Assembly (NCBI GenBank): GCA_950295325.1 | Contig: OX485805.1 | Location: 37,437,501-37,501,500 of the forward strand | Origin: Polytrichum commune | Taxonomy: Eukaryota; Streptophyta; Polytrichopsida; Polytrichales; Polytrichaceae | Direction of reading: 5' to 3' | Length of the DNA: 64,000 nucleotides | Shown here: positions 47,840 through 59,323 of the stretch, piece by piece | Numbering within the stretch: position 1 is the stretch's first letter | Layout of the letters: each line of letters opens with the position of its first letter | The notes under the pieces: generated by a model | What the model was told of the DNA's origin: nothing | What the model saw: only the letters and a program-made list of their open reading frames with translations | Database searches by the model: none | Made by a program: the position numbers and the translations under genes

Positions 47840-49650
47840 TATTGTTATTTTGTTTGTTTGTATATTTATTTATTATTTTGTTGGTATTGCTTGGTTATTT
47901 TCAATTCGTCTTTTATGTAGAAGGATTGAACTAGCGTATTGTATGGCAATGGTGTTTATTTCTTTGAATGTATGGTTTATAGGATTTTGAGGTAGTTTAA
48001 ATGTTTGTTCAAGTTGTTTCATTGATGGGGTGTGTGTGGTTCCTCTAGCTCCTGCCGAGATGACTATGAGTGGGTCTACCTTCCAGCCTTGTAAAGTGAT
48101 GTCATTAATTAGTGGTTGATACTTTTGGATTTTATTGTCAATTGTATCTTGTGGGAATCTGTCGTTTGTGTATGTGAATTCGATAAATTGTACCGTGAGG
48201 TTGTCTGTTGGGTGTGGTGGTGGGGTGCTTTGGTGTGGGAGTTCTTTGATACATAGGAGGTCGGGTTTAAATCGTGCGTTGCAGTGGCATCTTTGTTGTT
48301 CACATGTACATGGTAGGAGCCATGTGGGGACTGTATTCTCTTGTGGGTTGTTGTCGAATGTCCCTGCATTCATAAGGATGTAGCATCTTGATTTTTGCGA
48401 TGATAGGATTAGTTTTCTTAGTTTTCATACTGCTTTGTTATGTCTTTTGGTTCTTAGGGCATGTATATGGTGTTGATTGCATTTTAATAGTACATGTAGC
48501 CACGTATCTGCATCAGAGGAGTTACAGATTGGGCATGTGATAGATGAAAATCTTTCTATGCCAAAAAATAGTTGTTTTCTGGCGTTGCCCATGTATTGTC
48601 TAGTTCGGAATTTTAGTATGCATGTTTTTTGTGAGTCTGATATTATAGGGTTAAACCAGAAATTATTAGATAATTCATTATCAATGTCAGGGTTCATTGT
48701 CCATTTGCTAATGTTGGGGAATTGTTCTGACATGGTTTTTATATTGTTAGCTCGGTCGTGTTTAGTTAAGTATGTTTCGAGACATCTGACAGGACCTTTG
48801 TCAGGTCTCTTGTTTGGTCCGGGCCAGGTGTCTTTTTGGAAATAGTATGGTGTGGTGTGTGCAAATTCGTATGGTTTGGCAGCGAATCTGTATCTTTTTT
48901 TGGCGCCTTGTTTTGCTAGTTGATATGCTTGCTCATTTCCATCAATATTTGTGTGTGCTTTTACCTTATATATCGTAGTGGGTTGCGTACGGTTTTTTAG
49001 CATTTCTACCATAGATGTTAATATGGTTTTGTCCGCATGGTTGTTATGGTGGGTAGGGTGTTTTATTTGTGTGTTAAGTACATATATACAGTTGAGGCAG
49101 TCTGTGAATATGTGTGCTGGTTCATTTGTGTATTTGGTAGTAATTAATCTAAGTGTTTTGTGAATGGCCATTAGCTCGGCCCTAAAGCTGGTTTGTAGGC
49201 CATGTAGTCTTTTTTATATACGTATTTTTGCTTTTGTTGGGTTGTAAATTCCATAGCCCGCTTTTTCTTTCTTCCAATGTCTGTCGTTTGCTTGTGTGGG
49301 TGGGACAAACGATCCGTCTGTGTAGTAGCTGTATTGTGGCGGGAATTTTAATATCGTGTTTTTTTCGAAATTTGGTAACGGTGGTATGTTTGTGGTTGAT
49401 GGATTGATATGGGGTGGGTAGAGTAATTTATTCCATTTAGCGTTTTTGTTTACTAGAGTATTGCGAGGTGTGGGTGGGACCTTTTGTATGTGGTATTGTG
49501 CTATTTGTAGGTTTTCGATTACTGTTTTAATTGTATCTATTTGGTCGGGTGTGCCAATGTTGATGTTTTGGTGGTGGATACTTGCTTTGGACTATAGTAT
49601 TGGTGACCACACTTGGGCTTGTACTTTAATCTTCAAAACTCAAGATCGAG
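47840..49650 (-). mobile_element. LINE copy 2, 5'-truncated: RT end, RNase H, CCHC, restriction-like endonuclease
   Basis: On the minus strand the order is the end of the RT region (VQAQVWSPIL near 49620), then RNase H with YYTDGSF, FRAELMAIH, IFTDCLN and AHTNIDGNEQ. Next is a CCHC knuckle (CPIC...H....C near 48530), then the endonuclease-like domain (FKPDLLCI, VQFIEFTY..DRFP, KYQPLI, GWKVDPLIVI) ending at 47873. A TGA at 48427-48425 interrupts an otherwise continuous frame between knuckle and endonuclease. The two copies align there without gaps, so this is a point nonsense change. Another stop lies before FRAEL. The trailer is A/T-rich. Confidence 0.82.
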
Positions 49651-49699
49651 CTCTCAATCCTTGATTTCATCCGGTTTATTTTACGAATAACTTGAATGA

Positions 49700-50025
49700 G
49701 CTCCAAAAATAAGAGGTAAATGGGCAATGGCCATGCTCTGGATTTGCTACTCATCTCGCACTAATTGTGTGTTTCATATCCTACGAGAAGTGGGTGCAGA
49801 GAGAGAAAAATATCCAAGTAAGGTAGATTGGTCTTAAGTGGTTGATTTTTTTGATCGGACCCTATATTTGATCGGTATGTGGTTCAGTGAGGATCAAAGA
49901 GCAAACATCATAAAGCCACATGTTTAAAATAGATTGGACTATGCCTTCATATATTGATAAATGTTCTACACTCAATAATGGACACAATCAGGAGGACCTA
50001 TGTATCTAGTTTAAGAAATCAACAA
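49700..50025. repeat. Repeat family R2, copy
   Basis: Shares CATATCCTACGAGAAGTG, GGACTATGC and CACTCAATAATGGACACAAT blocks with other R2 copies. Its 3' part passes into a piece that resembles the glycosyltransferase gene's end. Confidence 0.5.
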
Positions 50026-50190
50026 ACATGCACTTTTGATAACCATAACTAAAATAGGGGAGGTCCCATTTCCAATCTGGTTTTTGCAAATGTTTCATCG
50101 TAGATTTGCTATTGCAACACAAGTGCTGATGTGTAAATCCAATCAGTAGAAGTTCGAGAACATGAAAAATGAACCAAACAACACCCACAT
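50026..50190 (+). pseudogene. Fragment of the glycosyltransferase gene's 3' end
   Basis: The plus strand matches the reverse complement of about 57039-57204. It shares AACCATAACTAA (last codons and stop of that gene), GAGGTCCCATTTCCAATCTG, GGTTTTTG and TTTCAT.GTAGA. Only the last few codons and the trailer are represented. Confidence 0.65.
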
Positions 50191-50271
50191 ACCTTAACAC
50201 ACGACTACATTACCCATGCACTAATTGATTCTTCTTCTTCTTCTTCTTACTAGTTGTTACTCTAAGTAGAG

Positions 50272-50609
50272 TAGAGGCGCCCCTAACTGATCACTTAAGA
50301 GATTTTGCACTAGATCTGGAGAAATGTAAGATTGTGCAGATTTTTCCCGTGTAAGAAAATAGAAATAAGGACGACTACAATTTGTTTTGGTAATTTTATT
50401 CCTTAAATTGATATTACTATGAATTTTCAAAACCAAAAGTTGACCCAAACATATTACCAATATCTAGAGTATGCCATAACTACTCCTTTGAACTGCCCAT
50501 GCCTCCCCACTTTAACACTCAAACCATGACACTATTAGTTCCGGCTTGATCGAAATTCCGGCACCCTCTAGATTGGCGATGGGTCCCGATCGGGAATAGG
50601 TTGCCTCTA
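50272..50609. mobile_element. Repeat family R1, most complete copy (338 bp)
   Basis: It begins TAGAGGCGCCCCTAACTGAT and ends GGGAATAGGTTGCCTCTA, so the termini TAGAGGC/GCCTCTA are inverted. Internal blocks match 1-204 and 42403-42975. A (CTT)n run lies just outside at about 50230-50248. Confidence 0.6.
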
Positions 50610-51406
50610 CTATAACGGAGGAGGTTGTAGCTAGAGCCACCTTTTGAAACGGCAGAAATGGAATTTTGGGCCAATTCCAAAGGGGAGTCAACTTGCAAAT
50701 TGGCCAGTGCCCAGGCGGATCAGGCTCCACTTGGGAATCATCTGAAGCCGGAGAGATCGGAGACTATGGAGCGCATTCACGGATACATCCAAAAATTTCC
50801 CTTGTCTTGCTGCTGTTTTCTCTCTCCTCATCTCCGCTAACAGCCCAGAACGATCCAGGGTTAATCGCCGTTGACCAGCGTCCCAAACAAATCATCAATC
50901 AACATGCAGCAGCAAATGGATTAACTTTCCCGTTCCAACCCACCAAGACATCCTCCAGATTCCGATTCTTCCAAGTATCACCAGATTCTCGCACCCATAA
51001 ATTTACCTACTTCGTAAGTGGCCAGAGATGATGAGATAATTAATCAGGTTGCAACTGCCGCAAGTGACAGATGGGATGGGCGCATAATGTAGATCACCCC
51101 GCACCTAATTTGCTAGTATAGATAGACTGGATAGATGCTTCCCCGCACAATCGACTCGTCATGCGCCAACATTCATCAAGTCCCACAAACCAATCCCTCC
51201 TGAGTTACACACTCCAACTTACTAGTTGTGCATGAGGCCCCTGAACTTGTTTACAGGGATCGAAGTTCACAGGAGCACCACAGGGGCGGAGGGTTTGAGG
51301 ATTCGTGGTTTCCAAGGTTCTGACCGGTGGGAGATTTTGTTGGGGGGTTTGAGGTGTTGAGGTTTGGGAGTTGTTTGGTGGAGGAATCTGGTGGTGTTGT
51401 TGTTGT
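50610..51406 (+). other. Upstream region of the Kelch gene
   Basis: GC-richer than the preceding DNA; it should hold the promoter and leader. Small open frames at 50658-51031 lack family signals. No clear TATA box was found. Confidence 0.35.
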
Positions 51407-53273
51407 ATGAAGGGGATGGAGTCAGAGGCGGGCGGGGGCAGGATGCAGTATGAGATGGAGCGACTGAAGAAGAGTGTGCGGATTTCGCAGTTTGCGGTCC
51501 TGGCTCTGGGCGTGCTGGTGCTTGCTTTGCTCATCGCCTTAGCGGCTGTGGGAGCATCGCAGAACCATAAGATCCAGAGCTTGAGGAACGAGGTGACCGT
51601 TCCACCGAATGTGACGTTGTCGTCCAATTCTGGAGACCGGAATTCCGCGGGCCTCACCTATGGCGGCAGCTTGTTTCGTGGCAGCGGGTTCTGGGCCTCC
51701 CGTGTCTCCCTCCCTGGTAATCAATCATCCAGGAATTCCTAGTCCAATCCCTCTTCGAAATTCTTCTTCAAAGATTGCTGTGGACTTCGCTCTGCATTCG
51801 AATGCGGTGTCCTGGTCAAGGAATTACCGCTATTCGTGTTTGGTTACACCGCCTTTGAAATCCAGGAACTCCAGTTTTTTATCGGTTTCTGTGGACCTCG
51901 CTCTGCGTTCGAATGCGGTGTCCTGGTCAAGAAAAAATGGCTACTTTGTGTTTGGTTACACCGCTTTTGATTGGTACTAATCCAGGAACTGTAATCCTTC
52001 TTCGGCTTCTGTGGACCTCGCTCTGCATTCGACTGCAAAGGGTTAAGAAAGATTGGCTACTCGTGTCTGGTCACACCCTCTTTGAAGTCCAGAAATTCTA
52101 ATCCTTCTTCGGTTTCTGTGGACCTCGCTGTGCATTCGACATGCGCTGTCCTGGTCAAGACTGAACGGTTACTCATGTTTGGTTGCACCGCTTTTGATTG
52201 ATTTCGGGCAGTCCTGTTTGGTGAGTCTCCTCTTGTTTGCTAGTGGTGAACATTTCATCATCAAATGAGTATCTTCGAAAATGGGGTTGATCAACTCGAG
52301 GTGATGGTCACCGTTGGCCAGAAACAAGAAGAGACGAGCTTAAATTACGTCCTGGTTGTCATTTCCTACTTTGGTTTCTGTCGACCTCGCTCTGCATTTG
52401 AGTATTGTGTCCTGGTCAAGAAAGAATGGCTACTCGCGTTTAGTTACACCATTTTTAATCGATTTTGGACAGTCCCGTTCGGTGAGTTAGTTCTGTTTTT
52501 GGCCGGTGGCGACCATTTCAGGATCGAATGAGGGAGCTTCTTCGAATTTGGGGTGCGTGCCTCGAGACGGTCACCGTCGGCCAGACACAAGAAAAAACGA
52601 ACATGAATTACGTGTTGTTCGCCATTTCCGTTTGGCAAGCCCACTTGTGAGAGTCCTGTGTTCCTGAGGGGAGCAGTTTTCGAGGGATTGACGTGGCTAT
52701 CGGTGGTGTCGCCGGGGTATTTGTTGAAAATTCAGCGAACAATGTCCTCTTTTGACATTGTGATGATTTCTGCACATTTGCTTTGTGCAACAACATCATC
52801 GCCATGGACGTTACGTTGATCAAGAGAATCACCGAGTCTAACTTACATTAACAAGAGCGATACCCAAGAGTTGTCCACACCACATTTTTCGAGTGGGACG
52901 CTTGTTTCGTAATTCTTTCACATTCTCTAGTTTAACTTCTTCTTCTTCTTCTTCTTTTATTTTTTATTTTTTATTTTTTTTAGTTGGGTTTGTTTGTTTT
53001 CTTTTTTCTTTTTTCTTTTCTTTATTTGGGTGTGTATGCATGTGAAGTTTCTTCCTAACCCGTGATAAGTGTGTGTTTTCTGCATAGAAATGCTACTCGT
53101 GCTTAATTACACCGCTTTTGATTGATTTCGGAGAGTCCTGGTCGGTGAGGTTTAGAGGGGAGAAGCTTAATTTAGAGAACAACGTCCTCTTCTGACATTA
53201 TGATGAATTCACAGCGATTTCTGCACTTCTGTTGCGAAGCATGCGACATCATACAGAATCACCGAGTGTAACT

Positions 53274-53304
<31 letters not shown>

Positions 53305-53501
53305 TTCTCAAAAGTGCGTGGTTCTACTTTCACATTCTTTAGAATTCTTGTTTTGGTTTATGTGTGTATGTGTGTATGTGTGCATGCATGTAAAGTTATT
53401 CTCTCATCGATGAATAAGCATATGTTTTCGGTTCATCCCGTGTTCTTTGTTTTCCTTGAGATTTGCGGAGCGGAGTATTTTGAGGCAGAGCCTTAGTGAT
53501 G

Positions 53502-53540
<39 letters not shown>

Positions 53541-56154
53541 GACAGACTCGTCTTTTGCAAATTAGAGGGTCGAAATGAATTTCCGATTCCACGACCTTAC
53601 AGTGAGAAAAAATTGGTTGAATCACATCCCTCTTTCTTTCAAAAATGTTACTCTTCGAGTACTTGTGGATGGAGAAGATCGGCACGATCTCTCAGGATCA
53701 AAGAGCTCAACTGCTGAATAATCTAAGAAGAACATTGTCCTTTAAATCTCCATCGCAATGCTAGAGCTTCATCGATCTAACCATGGCTATGGTGGTACCC
53801 ATTTATCCACACAGGGGCACTGACGGATCACTTAGGCGTTGGAGTGGGCGAGTCCGTGTACATCTTCGGTGGAGCGGACGTCAATGGCACCGTGCTCAGC
53901 CAAGTGCTCAAGTACGACCCAGTGTTGCACACTTATACCGCCATGGCCCCCATGCCCGGACCGCGGTACCGGTACGGCCTCACTCTCTTGGACAGTAAGT
54001 TCCTCCAACCCAATCTATCTGCAATTGTCAAGATTCCAACACATAATTTCCTACACTTACGGAAAGAGTAGCAACCGATTGACTTTTGTGTTGTGTTGTG
54101 TTGTTTCCAATTAAGTAAGTTGAGGAATTCCTGTATGTTTTGGTTGCAGATGGAAATTCGGACACAGTTTACATCGTTGGAGGCCGAGTTAACAGCTATG
54201 AAAATTCCACCTCCTTGACGAAGTCGGTGTATATCTACAACATTACCAGTGACTCGTGGACAATCGGCCCTGTGGATTCTCCCGTTTATCAAAGCGACAC
54301 TTGTGCCGGAAGCCTCTCAGGCAAAGTATGTCATCCTTCGCCATGCTTGTCTGTCTGTCTGCATTGCCTTTTCAAATCTTTAGTTTCTTTGTGGAGATTT
54401 TGTGACAACTGTTTTGCACAAGGAGGCTTTGGAGTGTTTCCTTCAAGGATAAGGAGTCACATTTTCTTCCTCAAAACAAGAAAGAGAGGAATCTGTGCCA
54501 CGAATGAAGAAATTTCCATTCTGGATTTTCCCTCGGAGGCAAAGTTGTAACGCATATTTTCAGATGATAGATTTGCAGATTCTGGAATACATTCCCACAG
54601 GAAACAAAATAGTACCTCCTTTGACACAACAGGAATCTGTACAGATAAATCCCTCCTTGTGGTGGAGATTGTAGCATGGTGTGTTGGTTTTGTCATTAGT
54701 TGAGTTTGGGATTGAATTTCATTGCTTGCTCCTCATGAAGGTGTATCAAATCGGAGGGTATGATGAAAACTACGGTTACCTGAACAACACTTACGTCTAC
54801 GATCCCGCAACCACTGTGTGGACACGGCTGGCCGACATGCCAACGGCCCGCGGTGACCACATGTGTGTCAACTTCTTGGGGGAAGTCTACGCTCTGGGCG
54901 GCTACTATGTAAGTAACACCAGATTTATTTTTCCAGGGTTATCTATTCCTCCGAAATCCAAGTAATTCATCACAGTTGGCTTAATTCGCCATGTAATCGA
55001 TGTCGTAATCGATGTTGCTATGTGGTCGATGTGCAGAATGATGTAACGAATACGAATGATCAAAATTCCTTCTCCAGTAAAATGGAGTCCTTCAATCCAG
55101 CCACGGGAGCATGGACCACACGGCCCGACCTTCTGACACCTCGAGGAGATGCAGTGAGTCCCCCTTAGATCATCTTTCATCCTTCTTTCAATTTGTGGAT
55201 TGGATTCAGCTTCCGTTCCACCGGTGCTAAAATTGTTGGTATGTGCAAGTGGCTAATCTACTCATGCCGACGTTGATGGACATGTGGAATGATATTAGGG
55301 TATTGCGGTCGTTCCTGGAAATAAAATCATGCTTGTTGGAGGAGAAGGTCACTACATCAACAACAGCTCCTACAAGTACCCCAAGCATGTCAATGAGGTG
55401 AGTACTGTAGGGTTTGGTCGGGTTTGGAGTAAGTTGCTGTAGGGTCTGGTTTCCTTCTGTCCAAGGAATTTGAATTTATCTTAGTACGCCTGCTATAAAG
55501 CAATTTGCTTCAGTCTTGCCGTTACCTCTGGAGATACCGTAGCAGAAACAAACTCAAGAGGACAAGGATCCAGTGTTGGGGAAATTGATGGAGTTACTGA
55601 GAGGATGTCTTGGAAGATGGCTTCTTCCACGCAGATAGATTGCTCCTGGTGAAATGGCTAACTACCATTTGGCTATTGCCGCATCTGCGATTTGTTGTTT
55701 ATCCCATTCGAGTTTCTGATTACTTCCTTTCTTTTGATAGCTTTGGATTGAGTATGTAACCGTAACTTAGCTTTGGATTCACCATCTTTCTTGAATCTTA
55801 CCTTGTAGTTTACTGGTTATCCTCTGCATCTGTTCGTGTTGTTCGAATCGCGATGCTTACAAGGATACTGAATTGTGGAGTGGTAATTCCTGAATGCTGC
55901 AGGTATATTACGCCGACGACCAGACATGGGTGCAGAAGGCATTCATCCCTACCGCACGCTTCCGGACGGCAGCAGCGACCGCGGGGGGCCTCACCTACGT
56001 GATCGGTGGAGCCGATGTGTGTCCTGACATAACGGTGTGTCCGGCATTGGCCACGAACGAAGTGTATTTGGACCTCGACCACCCACGCGTCTACATTTAC
56101 CTCAAGAATGACGCATACAACGACACTCTTCAAACTACAACATATCCTTTGTAG
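51407..56154 (+). CDS. Membrane-anchored Kelch-repeat beta-propeller protein
   Basis: Seven exons: 51407-51716, 53815-53994, 54150-54325, 54741-54908, 55037-55153, 55299-55397, 55903-56154. All are GT-AG and in phase, giving 433 aa. A charged N-terminus (MERLKKSVR) precedes one transmembrane helix (about 28-50), a linker, then six Kelch motifs opening VYIFGG, VYIVGG, VYQIGG, VYALGG, IMLVGG and TYVIGG, with W/Y-containing fourth strands (VWTRLADMPTARGDH, AWTTRPDLLTPRGD). Several introns fall between blades, so exon and repeat borders nearly coincide. There is no F-box or BTB domain. Positive residues before the helix and many N-x-S/T sites suggest a type II protein with the propeller in the secretory lumen or outside the cell; this is inference. 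Binding partner unknown. The first exon is open further upstream but has no ATG before 51407. Confidence 0.92.
51775..52480. repeat. Five-unit diverged repeat array in Kelch intron 1
   Basis: The anchor TGGACCTCGCTCTGCATTCG, or a close variant, starts at 51781, 51892, 52012, 52119 and 52380. It is usually followed by TGTCCTGGTCAAG, then GGCTACT and GGTTACACCGC. The last gap is longer. A further partial copy occurs near 53090-53140. Confidence 0.85.
53278..53540. repeat. (GA)n and (CT)n tracts in Kelch intron 1
   Basis: GA repeats lie at about 53278-53304 and CT repeats at about 53503-53540. Confidence 0.95.
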
Positions 56155-57179
56155 ACGACATTCGAGTGATCGAACTCTCTTCCTTCCTTCTTCCTTTCTT
56201 TCTCTCTTTCTTTTCTTTTCTTATCTTTCCGGAGGCCTCGGTGAGTGGCACTTGGGGTTACGTGTATTTTATAGATTTAGGGTTTAGGTAGCAGAAGTAG
56301 CATTAGCTTTGATGTTCCTGTTCACCCTAAAACCCCGACTGCGCTCGAATGTCTTTCAAATATATGTGGAGGATTGGAAGATTGGAGGATGATGTGAGGG
56401 CAGGCGGGGTTTTCTCCAGACGATGTGGATTTGGAGCTTTCGGGGGAAGTAGGGCGTTTGTGGGAAGAGCCGAAGAAAAAGAAGAAGAATAAGCATTGTA
56501 GTAGTGCTCCCATAGTCCATGGATTCAGTCACTTACGTTTCACAGTTGACGATTGTGGTTTCCTGGTTGCCCTAAAACATCCGGCGCTTGGCAGATAGAT
56601 GTGGTCTGTTGATAGCAGTGGACTGCAAAAAGAAAAAGATTTTTTTTTTTGCTGTCAACTGCATTTACAGTCGAGTTGAGCATGTAAGTTAAGTCATGGT
56701 GGTAGCCGCCGGTGTTTTCTCTAGACAATGTGGATCTGGAGCTTTTGGGGAAACCAGGAGTTTTGTGACAAATAAACGCCAATGGCCCTAGCAATTCTGT
56801 GAAACATTTTTCTTTGCTCATGAGGTTTCGGTGCCATTGATTTGCGTGGTTCTTTGTTCTTCGTCACAACCTAGTTGAACAGAATTGAATGAAGCAAAAT
56901 CTCCAAACATGTGCATGATTCACATTGAGTGACTAACCTGACTGAGGTGCTTCATCCCACAAACCTTAAATCTCTGGCTTCTGTTAACTCCGGACCTTGA
57001 TTTCTGTTTTTTGGAGGCCATCGAATAAACATCTGTAAGGTGTGCCGGTGTTATTCAGTTCGTTTTCCTTGTTCTCCATCTTTTATTGATCAGATTCACT
57101 TCTTCAAAGTTGTGTTACACTAGCAACTCTACAATGAAACGTCAACAAAAACCAGATTGGAAATGGGACCTCTCCTGAT
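56155..57179. other. Convergent spacer between the Kelch and glycosyltransferase genes, with an internal duplication
   Basis: Both 3' trailers should lie here. About 56405-56460 and 56715-56765 are diverged copies (GTTTTCTCCAGACGATGTGG against GTTTTCTCTAGACAATGTGG, then ATTTGGAGCTTT or ATCTGGAGCTTT). No other gene seen. Confidence 0.5.
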
Positions 57180-59323
57180 TTAGTTATGGTTACTGGAAGT
57201 GCATGTATGCTTAATCTTCTGCTGCTGTGATGATTTGTTGCGGTTTCGACTCTTGGATGATGTTATGTGATCCTGCACGCTGGGTGTTGTCACCATCCTT
57301 GGACTACACTGGGCTCTCCAGTAGTCATCTCTCTCCTGGATCCACAGGGTTGCAAACTCACAGTCTCGCCAGGAATCAAACCATGGGCCCCCGGAAGTGA
57401 AGTGAATAGCTTTCGGAGGACCAGCAGCTCCAGGATCGGTAACATTATGACCCACCAGGAAATTCCAAGTCACAGGTATGTCACCAATGTCTCCATCGTC
57501 CAGCCACATAAACCTTTCAAGACAAGATTGCAACGCTTCACGAGGAGGATTTGGAGAAGGGGTCACATTTCCTCCTCAACCAACAAAAAATCAATACATA
57601 GGAGGTATCTGTGCCGTGACAGTGGAAGGAGAAAACAGATAGTTTCAATTGTGGGTTTTGCAGATATTCGAATTCCCACAGGAATACGAAAGATTTACTT
57701 TTACATAATCTTTCACAGTGGAGAAACAGGTGCTATTGCTGCTTGCGTCTCAGGAATCTGTACAGATCCTCGGGTTTCTTGCATCAGAGAAGGCAGCATA
57801 TATTGAGGTAATTGAGCTGTGAATTGAGGGTTCAATGACAGCAAACCTAATCGTCTTACCTCTTCAACTTGAAAGCTGGTTTAGAAATAGCTTGATCAGC
57901 TCTGGATCAGCTTGACTAGCACATTGAATGTCAAGTCCAAATCATGACCGGCCTAAATTGCAAGTGATATACTTTTAAGTTTTGCTAACGAAGGGACATG
58001 TTGCAGGAGGGTATGATCTTGGGCACAGACCTGTCAAGGAATGCGCGTTAGTTCACTAGTGCACATTTGCAAAGATGATTGAGCTGTGGGTTGAAGATTC
58101 AATCATGGCAAACGTAATTGTAACCTCTCCAACTCGGGAGCTTGATCAGAAACCTTGATTACCATATTGGATGAGTCTGAATACCAACTTGCAGTGACAC
58201 TTTAAATTTTCCGAATGAAGGGAAATTTGTTACAGGAGGGTCTGATCTTGGGTATACACCTGTGAAGGAATGTGCCCGATCGAGCTGTGGGTTGAGGTTC
58301 AATAACAGCTAACCTAATTTTTTTCCCTCTTCGACTTAGAAGCTTGATCAGAAACCTTGACTACATCAGATGCCTGAATTGCAAGTGAAGGTACTTGATG
58401 TTTCCTGCAAAGGAACTTTGTTGCTGCAGGAGGTTCTGATTTTGTTCACACCTGTGAAGGAATGAACTTGATTGCGAGTTGACAAGTGCACCTTGCAAAG
58501 ATGGTTGAGGAAAATGGCAGAAACCTAAAAGTTTTACCTCTCGGACTCGGGAAGCTTGATCAAAAACCTTGACTACTACATGTAGCACATTGGATCGAGT
58601 CTGAAGCATCAGACGCCTAAATTGAAAGTGATGATACTTTTAAGTTTTCTACGAAGGGAATTAAACACACCTGTGAAGGAATGCTCCTGATTGCGAGCTG
58701 ACCAATTCAGGAGTCAAGATCTTGTTCTTGGGATGAGCACAGTTGTAAAGGACCATGGAGGACCAGTTCTTGCGAGGATAGCAAGTCTGCAAGGCTCCAT
58801 CCATTTTGTGTGTTGCGGTGGGAGAGTAATCATGGTGAACACACATGACTGCGTGGTCCGGGTCGATCAGCTCCGCCAGCTCCCGGATGTCTGCCGTATA
58901 CAGAAAATCACAATCGACGAACACCGACCATCCCTCGAACCCAGACAGAAACGGTGTCAAAAACCTGGTGAAAGAGAATTCAGTGCTCTCTGTAGCATCC
59001 TGAGCACGGGTATACAATCCTGATTCCCTCAAGTTTTGCATCTTGATGGGGACGATCTCCACTGCCATGGTGGCTCGCTTGAGGATCGAGTGCCTGCAAA
59101 CCTCGTAAGCCAGCTCCTCTCGAGGATCGAAGCCCACGAAGACTCGTAGCTTTGTGATCACCAGCCCACTCTTAGTGGCGGTCACCGGATTGCTGGTTCG
59201 GACCATCATGGTCGGATTTGATGTATTATAGTATTGAGGCTCCTCATCATCATTCGAGAGAGACGAGGATGAGGTTGATGCGGCGGAGTTGCGGATCGAC
59301 GAGAAGCCCAAATTGTTGAGCAT
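57180..59323 (-). CDS. Glycosyltransferase, GT-A fold (nucleotide-diphospho-sugar transferase, GT8-like)
   Basis: Two exons, 59323-58671 and 57513-57180, join in phase 2 (SGAFLHR then FMWLDDG) to give 328 aa from the first in-frame ATG. Near the N-terminus VFVGFDPRE (about 61-69) forms the first nucleotide-binding strand. FVDCDFLY (135-142) carries the DxD motif for metal and sugar nucleotide. NWSSMVLYNC and, in exon 2, TWNFLVGHN and IHFTSGGPWF follow; the last resembles the C-terminal metal-binding His motif of GT8 enzymes. Donor sugar and acceptor are unknown, and no transmembrane segment is evident. The start is uncertain: the frame stays open upstream to a stop near 59510 with no ATG, and ATGs in other frames lie in the leader, so an upstream coding exon is possible. 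The intron repeats its own donor region several times. Confidence 0.85.
57790..58690. repeat. Four-unit tandem repeat in the glycosyltransferase intron, including the donor site
   Basis: The motif CACCTGTGAAGGAATG (exon end plus GT donor, read on the plus strand) occurs at the true junction 58668-58683 and again at 58449-58464, 58257-58272 and, with changes, 58028-58043. Spacings are 219, 192 and 229 bp. Between them, GAGCTGTGGGTTGA, CTTGATCAGAAACCTTGA and GCCTGAATTGCAAGTG recur. Confidence 0.85.

Noticed and set aside
57790-58690. CRISPR-like array in the glycosyltransferase intron
   Set aside because: Units of about 200 bp with diverged spacers inside a plant intron are tandem duplications; nothing prokaryotic is present.
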